From: QHXN01 sp032162705
GTDB lineage: Bacteria > Acidobacteriota > Blastocatellia > Pyrinomonadales > Pyrinomonadaceae
NCBI GenBank assembly: GCA_032162705.1
Contig: JAVRON010000095.1
Span: 1 to 64,000, forward strand
Reading direction: 5' to 3'
Length of the DNA stretch: 64,000 bases
Within the stretch, counting starts at the first letter, position 1. The number at the start of each line of letters is the position of its first letter. The position numbers and the translations under genes were made by a program. Of the stretch, positions 18,027 through 26,972 are shown piece after piece. The notes beneath the pieces are model-generated. The model had not been told where the DNA came from. It was given only the letters and a program-made list of their open reading frames with translations, and did not search any database.

Positions 18027-19041
18027 CCGCCGCTTCGCCGCTCCCTTCCCTGTCCACCGTGCCACGCCGCCGCGCATCGGATGCTCTCAACATTCCCGCG
18101 TGCCGCTCGACAAGTCTCTGCGCCGCATTGTAACCGCGCAGGCGGGAGAGGTGAACGCGCACGGCCGTCTCGACGAGCGTCGCGAGGTTTCGTCCGGGGC
18201 TGACGGGCAGGACGAAATAGGGCACGGCGACGCCGAGGATATCGACGGTGCGCGCTTCGAGGCCGAGGCGGTCTATCTCGGTCGCATCCTCCCAACGTTC
18301 GAGCCTGATATTGAGTCCGATCAGCTTCGGGCCGCTTATGGCCGAGACGCCGAACAGCTCGCGTATGTTGAGAATGCCGAGACCGCGAATCTCCATGTGC
18401 TCGCGCAGGAGGTCGGGCGTGTTGCCGACGAGCTGACCGGGTCGTCTGCGACGTATCTCGACGAGGTCGTCGGCGACGAGCTGATGCCCGCGCATGATGA
18501 GGTCGAGCGCACACTCAGACTTGCCGACTCCCGAATTGCCCTCGATGAGTACGCCGAGTCCATAGAGGTCTAAGAGCACTCCGTGGCGCGTCCCGCGCGG
18601 GGCGAGCGCCTCTTCCAGATACTCTGTGACGGCGGTGATGGCGACCGAGCTGACGAGCGGCGTCTGGATGAGCGGGAGCGCCGAGGCTTCGGCGGCCTCG
18701 ATCAGCTCGACGGGTGGAGTCAGCCCCGTGGTGATGAGGACGCATGAGATTTTCTCAAGCTCCAAACGCCCGACGGCCGCGCGCTTCTCTTCCGCAGAGA
18801 GTTGTCCGAGATACTGCAACTCGCTCTGGCCGATAATCTGCACGCGCCCTTCGTGGACGTAGTGCGTGAAGCCCGCGAGCGCGAGGCCCAGCTTCTGGAT
18901 GCGCGGCGTCTTTATTCGGCGCGACTCAGCACCGCGAGCGCCCGCGATGAAACCCAGTTGCAGGTGCTCGGGCGCGCTGGCGACGAACGCGCCGACCGTG
19001 ATCGAAGGATTTTCGCCGGTGTTATCCGGGGTAGGTTGCAT
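18019..19041 (-). CDS. hprK: HPr kinase/phosphorylase
   Basis: The 340-residue bifunctional enzyme phosphorylates and dephosphorylates HPr on its regulatory serine. The N-terminal domain is followed by Walker A EGNSGVGKSECALDL (about 166-180) and the HPrK signature EIRGLGILNIRELFGVSAI. I chose ATG 19041 over a TTG at 19098. A TTATCT-17 bp-TATAAT promoter lies about 100 bp upstream. It overlaps rapZ by 8 bp. The HPr encoded downstream keeps the target serine. Confidence 0.95.
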   Translation of the reverse strand: MQPTPDNTGENPSITVGAFVASAPEHLQLGFIAGARGAESRRIKTPRIQKLGLALAGFTHYVHEGRVQIIGQSELQYLGQLSAEEKRAAVGRLELEKISCVLITTGLTPPVELIEAAEASALPLIQTPLVSSVAITAVTEYLEEALAPRGTRHGVLLDLYGLGVLIEGNSGVGKSECALDLIMRGHQLVADDLVEIRRRRPGQLVGNTPDLLREHMEIRGLGILNIRELFGVSAISGPKLIGLNIRLERWEDATEIDRLGLEARTVDILGVAVPYFVLPVSPGRNLATLVETAVRVHLSRLRGYNAAQRLVERHAGMLRASDARRRGTVDREGSGEAADD

Positions 19042-19139
19042 CGTGTAACTCTCTCGGACGCTTGCGACCGAGTTGGAGCCTCTGGCGCTCACCTGCAAAA
19101 CGTTTGAGCACGGGACGCGGCGCAGAGAAAGACGCGGCG

Positions 19140-19168
19140 ATTATAAATCCACCGCGACCGGCAGATAA
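19140..19168 (-). promoter_or_regulatory. Predicted sigma-70 promoter of hprK-rapZ
   Basis: On the minus strand TTATCT (19163-19168) is separated by 17 bp from a perfect TATAAT (19140-19145). Initiation would fall near 19133, giving a leader of about 90 nt to the chosen hprK start. Confidence 0.5.
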
Positions 19169-19212
19169 ACAGTTCGCCGCGTCCGAAGCGCTTCAAAGTC
19201 CGTTGAGTGGCT

Positions 19213-19773
19213 TCAAGGCTGGATCAGCCCGTAGTTGCCGTCCTTGCGCTTGTAGAGCACGCTCAGGCGCGAGGTGTCCGCGTCGCGGAAGACGACGAAC
19301 TGGTCTCCGTCTTCGGCGAGCGACATGACCGCCTCCTCCGGCGTCATGGGCTTAACGTGATAGCGGCGCGCGGCGATAATGCGCGGCTGCCGCGGCGGGT
19401 TATCGGGCGCTGCCGCCGCCTCGGCCACCAACGCAGGCTCCGGTTCAGGCGTGAGCGATGAGAGCGGCGCGGCGTTCTGCTTGCGCTCGATCATCTTCTT
19501 CTTGAGCTTGACGGCCTGCTTCTCGATCTTGTCGATGCAGCGCGTCAGCGCATGATACATGTCGGCGTCGGTGTCCTTCGCCGTCAGAGTGTGCTCGCGC
19601 CAGTGCAGAAGGATTTCGGCGATGTGACGATTCTTGACTACATCGATGATGACGTGGGCGCGGGCCGTGGTCGAACTCTCGAACAGGTGTTCGAGCTTGC
19701 CGAAGTGCTCCTCGACATGCGCGCGCAGGGCGGGCGTAACGTCGATGTGCCGCCCCGTATACTCAAACTCCAT
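19213..19773 (-). CDS. hpf: Long-form ribosome hibernation promoting factor
   Basis: The 186-residue long HPF/YfiA dimerizes 70S ribosomes in stationary phase. The N-terminal domain (1-105, MEFEYTGRHIDVTPALRAHVEEH) has the S30AE fold. An Ala/Pro-rich linker leads to the C-terminal dimerization domain (about 130-185, KPMTPEEAVMSLAEDGDQFVVFRD). The gene lies between rpoN and hprK, the classic order in rpoN clusters of Gram-negative bacteria. Confidence 0.95.
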   Translation of the reverse strand: MEFEYTGRHIDVTPALRAHVEEHFGKLEHLFESSTTARAHVIIDVVKNRHIAEILLHWREHTLTAKDTDADMYHALTRCIDKIEKQAVKLKKKMIERKQNAAPLSSLTPEPEPALVAEAAAAPDNPPRQPRIIAARRYHVKPMTPEEAVMSLAEDGDQFVVFRDADTSRLSVLYKRKDGNYGLIQP

Positions 19774-19892
19774 AAGTGACCTTTCCGCCGGTGCCGGTTT
19801 CGGAGGCGGACGGGGGCTCTCGCGGTCTCTCGCCCCGAACGCACCGACTGTGCCTTGATGTTTACTGCTTAAACTTTTCCACGCTCAAGCGC

Positions 19893-19967
19893 GAGATGTT
19901 AGATGTCTGATGCTGGATGCTAGTAATGGCTTTAACACTAACATCTAGCATCTAGCATCTAGCATCT
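19893..19967. repeat. Hairpin repeat of ATCTAGC tandem units
   Basis: The left arm is degenerate (GATGTTAGATGTCTGATGCT) and the right arm is regular (AACATCTAGCATCTAGCATC). They face each other across a short loop. It ends exactly where the rpoN stop begins (19968), so it may end rpoN transcription or protect its 3' end. It is the only copy of this unit in the window. Confidence 0.75.
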
Positions 19968-21578
19968 TCACACGACCGCCTTGCGCTCGCGCGAGCCGGG
20001 AATCTGCATCTGGTCGCGATACTTCGCCACGGTGCGGCGCGACAGCTTGATGCCTTCCCTGACCAGAATCTTGACGACCTGATCGTCCGTGATGGGGTTG
20101 TGCGAGTCCTCTTCTTCGATCAGCTTCTTGATTCGCAGCTTGATGATGCGGGTCGAGACTTCCTCGCCCTCCTCGTTCATCATCCCTTCGGTGAAGAAGC
20201 GGCGCAGCTCGATGACGCCCTGCGGCGTATGCGCCCATTTGCGGTTAACGACGCGCGAGATCGTAGAGAGGTGCATCCCCGTGTCCTCGGCCACGTCCTT
20301 GAGCATCATCGGCTTGATGAACTGCACACCCCGGTCGAGGAAGTCGCGCTGGCGTCGAACGATGCATTCGACGACACGATAGATGGTCTGCCTCCGGTGC
20401 TCGATATTGCGGAGCAGGTCTACAGCCGAGCGCATCTTATCCTTGATGAAGTCCTTCGTCTCTTTGGTCGTCCCATCGCGGCTGAGAAGCTGCTGCATAT
20501 CCCGGCTGATGCGCAGGCGCGGCCCGCCGTCGTCGGCGAAGTAAATCTCGTATACGTCATCGACCTTTTCGATGAAGACTTCGGGCACGATCAGTATCGG
20601 CTCTTCAGAAGAGTAGCGGCGGCCCGGATACGGGTCGAGCTTGCGTATGTGTTGCAGCTCTTCGACAAGGTCTTTGACCTCGACGCCGATCTGCTTGGCG
20701 AGGTTCGGCAGCTTGTGCTGCTGGAGGTCGGAGAGCGGGTGTTCGCTGATGAGCCGCGCGGCGAGGCAATTCTCTGCCCCGCGCGGGCATGCGTCGCCGC
20801 CGAGCACTTTGAGCTGGACGAGCAGACACTCGCGCGCGTTGCGTGCGCCGCAGCCCACTGGGTCGAGATGCAGGACGATCTGGCGTGCTTCCTCGACGCG
20901 TTCCGGCGTGCATCTGCTCTGCTCCGCCATCTCCTCGTTTGACGCATTGAGACGGCCATCTCCGTCGAGGTTCCCGATAACGCATTCACAGACGGAGACG
21001 AGGTCTTCGCTGATCTGCGCCATGTGAAGCTGCCATTCGAGGTGCTCTGAGAGCGAAGGCGCACGCGTCAGGAATTGCTCGAAGGTCGGCGCATCCTCTT
21101 TGTATTCGTACTCCTGCGTCTTGTAGCCGGGGTCGAGGTAGTCTTGAAACTCACGCCCGAAGTCGATCTCCTCGAAGGCGTCGGAGGGCTGCTCGACCGC
21201 TTCAACGTCGTCGCCGAACTCTTCCGCGCGTTCGACCTCTTTCGCCTCGAAAGTATCAGGCGTCTCGAACGCGTCCGCCGCGCGGAGGTCGCCCTCGCCG
21301 TTGGCCGAGGCGAGATTGCCGTTGAGAGAATCAGGCAGCGCGGCATCGACCGGCGGGGCGTCGTCGAGTCCACCGGCGAGCTGGTCGATGATGTCCTTTT
21401 CGATCTCGCGCTGCTCGTCCTGCGTCTGCACCTCTTCGAGGATGGGGTTTTCCAGAAGCTGCTGCTGGATCAGGTCGCTCAGTTCGAGCGTGGTCATTTG
21501 CAACATCTCGATGCGCTGGCGCAACTGCGGCGTCAGGACGAGTCGCTGCGAGAGACTGGTGGTGAGCTTGACCGACAT
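19968..21578 (-). CDS. rpoN: RNA polymerase sigma-54 factor
   Basis: The 536-residue sigma-54 has the N-terminal activator-interacting region rich in Gln/Leu (SLSQRLVLTPQLRQRIEMLQ), a long acidic region II (about 60-150), the core-binding domain, a helix-turn-helix and the RpoN box (SRRTVAKYRDQMQIPGSRER). It directs transcription that needs AAA+ activators. A minus-strand TATAAT lies at 21652-21657 just upstream, and its expected -35 position falls inside a repeat. No sigma-54 activator gene is present in the window. Confidence 0.97.
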   Translation of the reverse strand: MSVKLTTSLSQRLVLTPQLRQRIEMLQMTTLELSDLIQQQLLENPILEEVQTQDEQREIEKDIIDQLAGGLDDAPPVDAALPDSLNGNLASANGEGDLRAADAFETPDTFEAKEVERAEEFGDDVEAVEQPSDAFEEIDFGREFQDYLDPGYKTQEYEYKEDAPTFEQFLTRAPSLSEHLEWQLHMAQISEDLVSVCECVIGNLDGDGRLNASNEEMAEQSRCTPERVEEARQIVLHLDPVGCGARNARECLLVQLKVLGGDACPRGAENCLAARLISEHPLSDLQQHKLPNLAKQIGVEVKDLVEELQHIRKLDPYPGRRYSSEEPILIVPEVFIEKVDDVYEIYFADDGGPRLRISRDMQQLLSRDGTTKETKDFIKDKMRSAVDLLRNIEHRRQTIYRVVECIVRRQRDFLDRGVQFIKPMMLKDVAEDTGMHLSTISRVVNRKWAHTPQGVIELRRFFTEGMMNEEGEEVSTRIIKLRIKKLIEEEDSHNPITDDQVVKILVREGIKLSRRTVAKYRDQMQIPGSRERKAVV

Positions 21579-21663
21579 GCTTCTACAAACTACTTGCGCC
21601 TTAAATTATCGGGTTATGGGTTTCAAGAAACCGTCGAGCGGTTCGGGAGAGATTATAGCAGAA

Positions 21664-21782
21664 AGTAGACAGTAGTCAGTAGACAGTAGTCAGTAGAAAA
21701 ACCTTCTTCAGCGAATCACCCAGATGTTAACGGCTGCGTCCGTGGCGCGGAGCGCTACTGTCTACTGTCTACTGTCTACTTT
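21664..21782. repeat. Hairpin repeat of CTACTGT tandem units, copy 1
   Basis: The left arm has AGTAGACAGTAGTCAGTAG-type units (21665-21697). The right arm has CTACTGTCTACTGTCTACT (21753-21779). They surround a roughly 55-bp centre. It lies between rpoN and lptB and ends 6 bp before the lptB stop. A one-armed copy of the same unit is at 39966-40017. Confidence 0.8.
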
Positions 21783-21787
21783 CCCTG

Positions 21788-22591
21788 TCACATGCGGAAC
21801 TTCTCGCCGAGGTAGAGGTGGCGCACCTCTTCATCTTCCGTCAACTGGAGCGGTGCGCCCGAGCGGAAGATGTGTCCGTCGGCCATGATGTAGGCGCGGT
21901 CGGTGACACCGAGCGTCTCGCGCACGTTGTGGTCGGTGATGAGGATGCCGATGCCGCGCCGTCGTAGATAGAGGATCATCTGTTGGATGTCATCGACGGC
22001 CTTCGGGTCGATACCGGCGAAAGGCTCGTCGAGGAGGATGAACTGCGGCTCGGTGGCGAGCGCGCGTGCGATCTCGGTGCGGCGGCGCTCGCCGCCCGAC
22101 AAGGCGTCGGCGCGCGTGTTGCGTACGTGCTGGATGCCGAACTCCGCGAGCAGCTCTTCCAGACGCTTCAGGCGCTCGCCGCGTCGCAGACCCATCGTCT
22201 CCAGCACGGCGAGAATGTTTTCCGAGGCCGTCATCCTTCGGAAGACCGAAGGCTCCTGCGGCAGGTAGCCGACGCCGAGTCGCGCGCGCAGGTACATCGG
22301 GAGCTTCGTCACATCGCGCCCGGCGAGCGTGATACGCCCCGCGTTCGGACGCTCAAGCCCCATAATCATGTAGAAGGTCGTCGTCTTCCCCGCCCCGTTC
22401 GCCCCTAGGAGTCCCACCACCTCGCCCGGCTCGACGTGCAAGCTCACACCGTCCACCACGCGCCGCCTGCCGTAATATTTCACCAGCTCGAACGCGGCGA
22501 GCGCCTCCGGCGTCGGCACGTGGCGGTCACGCGCCTCAAGCCTCTCTGCTGCCGCTCCGTTAACCGTTTCGATGATCTCTTCAGTCGCCAT
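21788..22591 (-). CDS. lptB: LPS export ABC transporter ATPase LptB
   Basis: The 267-residue ATPase drives the Lpt bridge that moves lipopolysaccharide to the outer membrane. Walker A is GANGAGKTTTFYMI, the signature is LSGGERRRTEIARALA, and Walker B is FILLDEPFAGIDP; LLDEPFAG is typical of LptB. I chose ATG 22591 because the upstream 19 codons come from a palindromic repeat. It lies downstream of the LptC-LptA fusion gene and upstream of rpoN, the usual genomic order. Confidence 0.95.
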   Translation of the reverse strand: MATEEIIETVNGAAAERLEARDRHVPTPEALAAFELVKYYGRRRVVDGVSLHVEPGEVVGLLGANGAGKTTTFYMIMGLERPNAGRITLAGRDVTKLPMYLRARLGVGYLPQEPSVFRRMTASENILAVLETMGLRRGERLKRLEELLAEFGIQHVRNTRADALSGGERRRTEIARALATEPQFILLDEPFAGIDPKAVDDIQQMILYLRRRGIGILITDHNVRETLGVTDRAYIMADGHIFRSGAPLQLTEDEEVRHLYLGEKFRM

Positions 22592-22600
22592 TTCTGGAAG

Positions 22601-22669
22601 GTGATAAGTGATGAGTGATAAGAAACTGCCTTGCCTTCTTCTTAACACTCAACACTCATTACTTATCAC
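22601..22669. repeat. Hairpin repeat of GTGATAAGT units, copy 1
   Basis: The left arm GTGATAAGTGATGAGTGATA faces the right arm ACACTCATTACTTATCAC across a short loop. The right arm covers the stop codon of the LptC-LptA gene (22666-22668). Relatives lie at 25118-25200 and 41930-42023. Confidence 0.8.
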
Positions 22670-25110
22670 TGCTTTCTAATCTTGTGCGTCGAGCGGACGC
22701 GCCCGGTGGACTGTTCGGCGTCGCTGCCGCCGCCGTCGCTGACGACGCGGTTCTCGCGCAGGTAGACGGTCATGCGACGGCTTTCGGATGTGCCCTTCTC
22801 GGCGTCCTCGACGCGCGCAGGGTTTCCTGTCAGCAAGACGGTCTCGTCGGCGGCGGTGTACTGACCCCAGTCGCCCGTGCCGCGTCGGCCCGGCTGTGTG
22901 ACGACGACGCTGCGCTGCGCGATGGTGCGCTCGACCTCGTATGTATCCTTCAAGAGATAAACGTCTGCAACCTCGCTCGTGATGCGCTCAGTGCCCTGTC
23001 GTATGTCCACGTCGCCGTCGTAGTGGATTAGTCTCTCTGTGTCGGCGTAGGTCATCGCGCGCGAGGTGGCGAAGACAGGGACTATCACTCGTTCGCCGTT
23101 GGCTTCGCGACGCCTCGCCTGATAGAGAGCGCTCTGCACGTTGCCGTCGCACTCCATTCGCTTCTGATCGCGACGGAGCACGATGCGGTCGGCCTTGACG
23201 AAATTGTCGTCCTGCCACGCGCGCGCGTTGCCCGTGTAGACCCCGATGCCGGTCTCATGCTGAAACTCTGCCGCAGCCGAAGCGATGAAGACCGGGCTTT
23301 TGACGTTCTTGAAGGGCGTCGCCCCGTTCGTCTGCTCCTGACTGTAGTAAGTCGTCAAAACCTTGCCGCGCGCGTTCGAGATTTTATTGATCGTGTCGGA
23401 GTCAATCTCGGTCGCTTTCAGGCGCGCGCGCGAGTCCCACACGGTCGGCTCGCCGCCGCGCAGGTTGATGAGGCCGTTGCCCGCCGTGTAGGTCATCGCA
23501 GCCGACTGGCCGTTGCGATCCTGCTCGTTGAACTTGGCGTCGCCCGTGGCGTCAATGTGGTCGAGCGCGGACGTAGCGGGCGAGAACATCGCCGTCATCT
23601 TCTGCGAGGTGAAGATGCGCTGTCGCTCCTCAAAGCGCGCGTTGCCCGCGGCGTCGAAGCGCTCAACATCCTGCGTCTCGCGTACGAACTGCGCGACCAT
23701 CTCCTGCGAGGTGAGCGTGCGCGTGCCCTTCTTCTCCGTCTCTTGATAAGGCTCGATGACCGCCTTTGCGTCGCCCGACGCATTGAAGGTTTTGGCGAGG
23801 TTGCCCGCCTCGTAGAATTGGCAATGGAAGATGGACGCATAGAGACGCTTGCGGTCGGCAGTGGGACTGGGTTGCGCAGGCTCGACCAGAAGCTCCGCGT
23901 TGCCGCTGGCCTCCGCGCGTTCGAGGTCGCGTCCCGACTCGCGCCAGAAGAGATGAACGGTGTCGCCGGTCAGACGCTTGTTCGCGGCCCTCGGGTCGCC
24001 GGCCTTCGACTTCGGAGCCGAGAGCGTCAGGACGGGGCGGCCCCCTGCGCGCATCTCCTTCAAGACGCTGCGGTCGGCCTGAATAGCGAAGTCGAGGTCT
24101 ATGGACTCCTGCGCGACGAGCAGCGCGTCGGAGTCGGCGTCGATGGTCTTGGCGCGGACGTTCTTGAGGGCGTGCGCGGCTGTGAGCTTCTGGTCTTCGT
24201 TAAAATAGAAGTCAAGCTTGTCGCCGAAGACTTCCGCAGCGTGCCCCTCGTTCATCGAGCGCAAGTAGGCGTTGCCGCTGGCAGAGATGTACTTCACCTT
24301 CTTCTGCTCGGTGAGATAACTCATCAGCGTCTCGCCGCTCATCACGTCGCGCCCCTGTTCGGCCACCGCGCCGCCGCCGAAATATATCTGCATCGCCGCC
24401 TGGTCGAAAGTCGCCTGCGCCGACTTGACCGTCACGGGAAGCCCTTTGAGGTTCATCTTCGGAAGCCCCGCGGGCGAGGCTTGTGCCGGATGGGCTGCGG
24501 CTTCGGGGCTGACGGTTATCTCGACCGCGCCCTTCAGCTCAAGCTTCTTGCTCTTGGCATCGAGGTTGGCCGAGTCGGCGCGTCCCACGATGTTTTCGCG
24601 CTCGAAGCTGATGGGCGTGGTGACGTTTGCCACCTCGGTCTTTACGTCGTACTCGATTGATTCGGACTTGGCCGTCAGACGGTCGCGGGTCTCGATCACG
24701 ACGTTGCCGGTGAAGAGGAACTGCGTGTTGTCTTCATTCGTCAGAGTCTGTTGCGCGCTGATCTTGTCGGGCAGGTCGCCCTTGTCCGGGTAGACTTCGA
24801 GGTAGACGTTCTCAAGTTTGTGGTGGCCGTCCGAGTATTTCAGGTCGCGGTCGGCGCGCAGCAGAACCCACAGGCGGTCGCCCTTCATCTCTCGATGTTC
24901 GAGGTGCGTGATGTCGCCGACGACTTCTTCGGAGAGCTGCGCCTGACCGGGCCTGAGCCGGAAAGTTGTGTTGTCCTTCAGACGCCAGTAGGAGATTGCG
25001 ACCGCTGCGACCGCGCACACCAGCAGCAGCAACGCCAGCACGCGCCCCAGCTTCGGAGCCGCGATGCGGAGCCCGATCCCCGCCACCTTCCTGCGTCGAA
25101 TCTCTTGCAT
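22666..25110 (-). CDS. LptC-LptA fusion, LPS transport bridge protein
   Basis: The 814-residue protein has one N-terminal membrane anchor (about 22-43). An LptC-like domain follows (about 45-200, with LENVYLEVYPDKGDLPDKISAQQ). Several OstA/LptA-like beta-jellyroll segments follow, with repeated TA.S..M.Y....... A.GNA or GDAKF patterns to about residue 790. LptC (about 190 residues) and LptA (about 180) are normally separate. Here one chain could span much of the periplasm. LptB follows directly. Both this gene's 3' end and the preceding region carry GTGATAAGT hairpins. Confidence 0.85.
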   Translation of the reverse strand: MQEIRRRKVAGIGLRIAAPKLGRVLALLLLVCAVAAVAISYWRLKDNTTFRLRPGQAQLSEEVVGDITHLEHREMKGDRLWVLLRADRDLKYSDGHHKLENVYLEVYPDKGDLPDKISAQQTLTNEDNTQFLFTGNVVIETRDRLTAKSESIEYDVKTEVANVTTPISFERENIVGRADSANLDAKSKKLELKGAVEITVSPEAAAHPAQASPAGLPKMNLKGLPVTVKSAQATFDQAAMQIYFGGGAVAEQGRDVMSGETLMSYLTEQKKVKYISASGNAYLRSMNEGHAAEVFGDKLDFYFNEDQKLTAAHALKNVRAKTIDADSDALLVAQESIDLDFAIQADRSVLKEMRAGGRPVLTLSAPKSKAGDPRAANKRLTGDTVHLFWRESGRDLERAEASGNAELLVEPAQPSPTADRKRLYASIFHCQFYEAGNLAKTFNASGDAKAVIEPYQETEKKGTRTLTSQEMVAQFVRETQDVERFDAAGNARFEERQRIFTSQKMTAMFSPATSALDHIDATGDAKFNEQDRNGQSAAMTYTAGNGLINLRGGEPTVWDSRARLKATEIDSDTINKISNARGKVLTTYYSQEQTNGATPFKNVKSPVFIASAAAEFQHETGIGVYTGNARAWQDDNFVKADRIVLRRDQKRMECDGNVQSALYQARRREANGERVIVPVFATSRAMTYADTERLIHYDGDVDIRQGTERITSEVADVYLLKDTYEVERTIAQRSVVVTQPGRRGTGDWGQYTAADETVLLTGNPARVEDAEKGTSESRRMTVYLRENRVVSDGGGSDAEQSTGRVRSTHKIRKQ

Positions 25111-25117
25111 CTCTTTG

Positions 25118-25200
25118 GAGTGATGAGTGATGAGTGATAAGTGATAAGAAAAGATAACTGCCGCTGTTCTTTCTTATCACTTATCGCTCATCACTGATCA
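25118..25200. repeat. Hairpin repeat of GTGATAAGT units, copy 2
   Basis: The left arm GAGTGATGAGTGATGAGTGA (from 25118) continues with GATAAGTGATAAGAAA. The right arm TTTCTTATCACTTATCGCTC continues with ATCACTGATCA. The right arm includes the recJ stop codon and its last two codons (25191-25200). It lies between recJ and the LPS bridge gene. Confidence 0.8.
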
Positions 25201-26972
25201 CCTTCTTTCAAGTCCTCGACGAACTGATCGCCTTCTTTCAAGTCCTCGACGACGAGTTGCAGACGCGTATTGCCGTTCCAGCAGTTCGCCTCGACCGAAT
25301 AGGCCAGTTCGATGCTCGCGCCGGGGCGCGGCGTTGCTGTGGCGCGTTCGGCTCCGCTCCACCAGATTGCGTCGTGGACGCGACCATTCGGTGTGACGAC
25401 GCCGAATTTGAGATGACGCTCTTTGAGGACGCGCGGTTCGCCGACGACGCGCAAACCACGCGTGACGAAGACGGGACGCGGCCAGCCCGCGCCGAACGGC
25501 TCAAGCACTTCAAGCTCCGAGCAAAGTTCAAGCCGTAAAGACTCCGCCGACAAATCCATATCGTATTCGAGACGCGGCCCGCCGCCGTCGCCTCCAACAG
25601 TTGCGAGTGCGGCGGCGTGCTCGTTCAGACGCCGCCGGAGTTCCGCGACGTTCTCGCGGCGGACTGAAAGCCCTGCGGCGTGCGCGTGGCCGCCGAAGGC
25701 TTCGAGCAGGTCGGCGCAAGAGGTGAGCGCGTCGAGCATGTGGAAATCGTCGCCGCTGCGCGCGGAGCCGTGTCCCGTCCCGTCTTCGTCAAGCGAGATG
25801 ACCACGGCCGGGCGCTGCAAACGCTCCGTGATCTTCGACGCGGCCAGTCCGATGACGCCCCTGTGCCAGCCCTGACCGGCGACGACAATGACCCGTGTCT
25901 CTTCTTGGCCACTCAACTCAAGCTCACTGATGGCGCGCTCAGTCACCTGCTGCTGCACTTCACGTCGCTCGCGGTTGCGCGCGTCGAGTTGCTGCGCGAG
26001 CGCACGCGCCTCTTCCAGAGATTTCGACTCGAACAGCTCGACGACGGCGCGCGCCGCGTCCATACGCCCCGCCGCGTTGATACGCGGGCCCACGCGGAAG
26101 CCTATGTCGAAGGCGCGCATCCCCGTGCCGTCGCCGCAGCCCGCGACCTCCATCAACGCACGCAAGCCGGGGTTCGTTGCGCGGTGCAAATCCGCAAGCC
26201 CGAGCGCGACGATTGAGCGATTCTCGCCCGTGAGCTGCGCCACGTCCGCGACCGTGCCGATGGCGACGACCTTGAGAAAGCCCGCGACCAGATTCTCGCG
26301 CCCGCGCTCGCGGAAGAGTGCATGCGCGAGCTTGAAAGCGACGCCGACGCCCGCGAGATTCTTGTCTGGATACGTACAGCCGCGCTGGTTCGGATTCAGC
26401 ACGGCGAAGGCGGGCGGCGCTCCTTCCCTATCGTCCGGCAGGTGATGGTCGGTGATGATTACGTCGAGGCCGCCCGTGCGCGCCCACTCCAAAGGCTCGA
26501 AAGCGCGTATGCCGCAATCGACGCTGATGACAAGGCCGTAGCCATCCGCTTTCGCGCGCTCCAGAACGTCGCGGCGTATACCATAGCCTTCGGTGAAACG
26601 GTGCGGGACGTGATAGCCGGTCTTCGCGCCTAAGTATTCCAGCGCGCGACGCAGGACGACAGTGCCGGTCGTGCCATCAACATCGTAGTCGCCATAGATC
26701 AGTATGCGCTCGCCCTCTTCGACCGCGCGGAGCACGCGCGCGACCGATTCGCGCATGCCGAGCATCAGGTACGGGTCGTGTAGTTGTTCGAGCGAAGGAT
26801 GCAGGATGGCGCGCGCTTCCGGTTCCGAGCCGACGCCGCGCGCAGAGAGGACTCCGGCGACCGTCTCCGAGACGCCGACCGACGCGGCGAGGACGCGACA
26901 GTTCCCGCCCGGTTCGCGGCGCGGAACCCAGCGCCTTTCCGCGGGCTTACTGCGGCTCTCGGTCTTCGTCAT
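25191..26972 (-). CDS. recJ: Single-stranded-DNA-specific exonuclease RecJ
   Basis: The 593-residue 5'-3' exonuclease acts in recombination and mismatch repair. DHH-family motifs are complete: YGDYDVDGTTGTV, VISVDCGIRAF, ITDHHLPDD, then the DHHA1 motif FGGHAHAAGLSV and a C-terminal OB-like domain. ATG 26972 overlaps the PilZ stop (ATGA). The last residues, EDLKEGDQFVEDLKEGDQ, are a perfect duplication made by a 30-bp tandem repeat next to a hairpin repeat, an acquired C-terminal extension. Confidence 0.95.
   Translation of the reverse strand: MTKTESRSKPAERRWVPRREPGGNCRVLAASVGVSETVAGVLSARGVGSEPEARAILHPSLEQLHDPYLMLGMRESVARVLRAVEEGERILIYGDYDVDGTTGTVVLRRALEYLGAKTGYHVPHRFTEGYGIRRDVLERAKADGYGLVISVDCGIRAFEPLEWARTGGLDVIITDHHLPDDREGAPPAFAVLNPNQRGCTYPDKNLAGVGVAFKLAHALFRERGRENLVAGFLKVVAIGTVADVAQLTGENRSIVALGLADLHRATNPGLRALMEVAGCGDGTGMRAFDIGFRVGPRINAAGRMDAARAVVELFESKSLEEARALAQQLDARNRERREVQQQVTERAISELELSGQEETRVIVVAGQGWHRGVIGLAASKITERLQRPAVVISLDEDGTGHGSARSGDDFHMLDALTSCADLLEAFGGHAHAAGLSVRRENVAELRRRLNEHAAALATVGGDGGGPRLEYDMDLSAESLRLELCSELEVLEPFGAGWPRPVFVTRGLRVVGEPRVLKERHLKFGVVTPNGRVHDAIWWSGAERATATPRPGASIELAYSVEANCWNGNTRLQLVVEDLKEGDQFVEDLKEGDQ
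25196..25255. repeat. 30-bp tandem duplication at the recJ 3' end
   Basis: Two adjacent 30-bp copies (25196-25225 and 25226-25255) share CCTTCTTTCAAGTCCTCGAC and differ at a few bases. They encode VEDLKEGDQF twice. The outer copy merges with the right arm of the neighbouring hairpin. Confidence 0.85.

Noticed and set aside
23257..24660. 467-codon plus-strand frame within the LPS bridge gene
   Set aside because: It is a GC-rich shadow of the LptC-LptA coding strand. The product is Arg/Leu/Val-rich without motifs.
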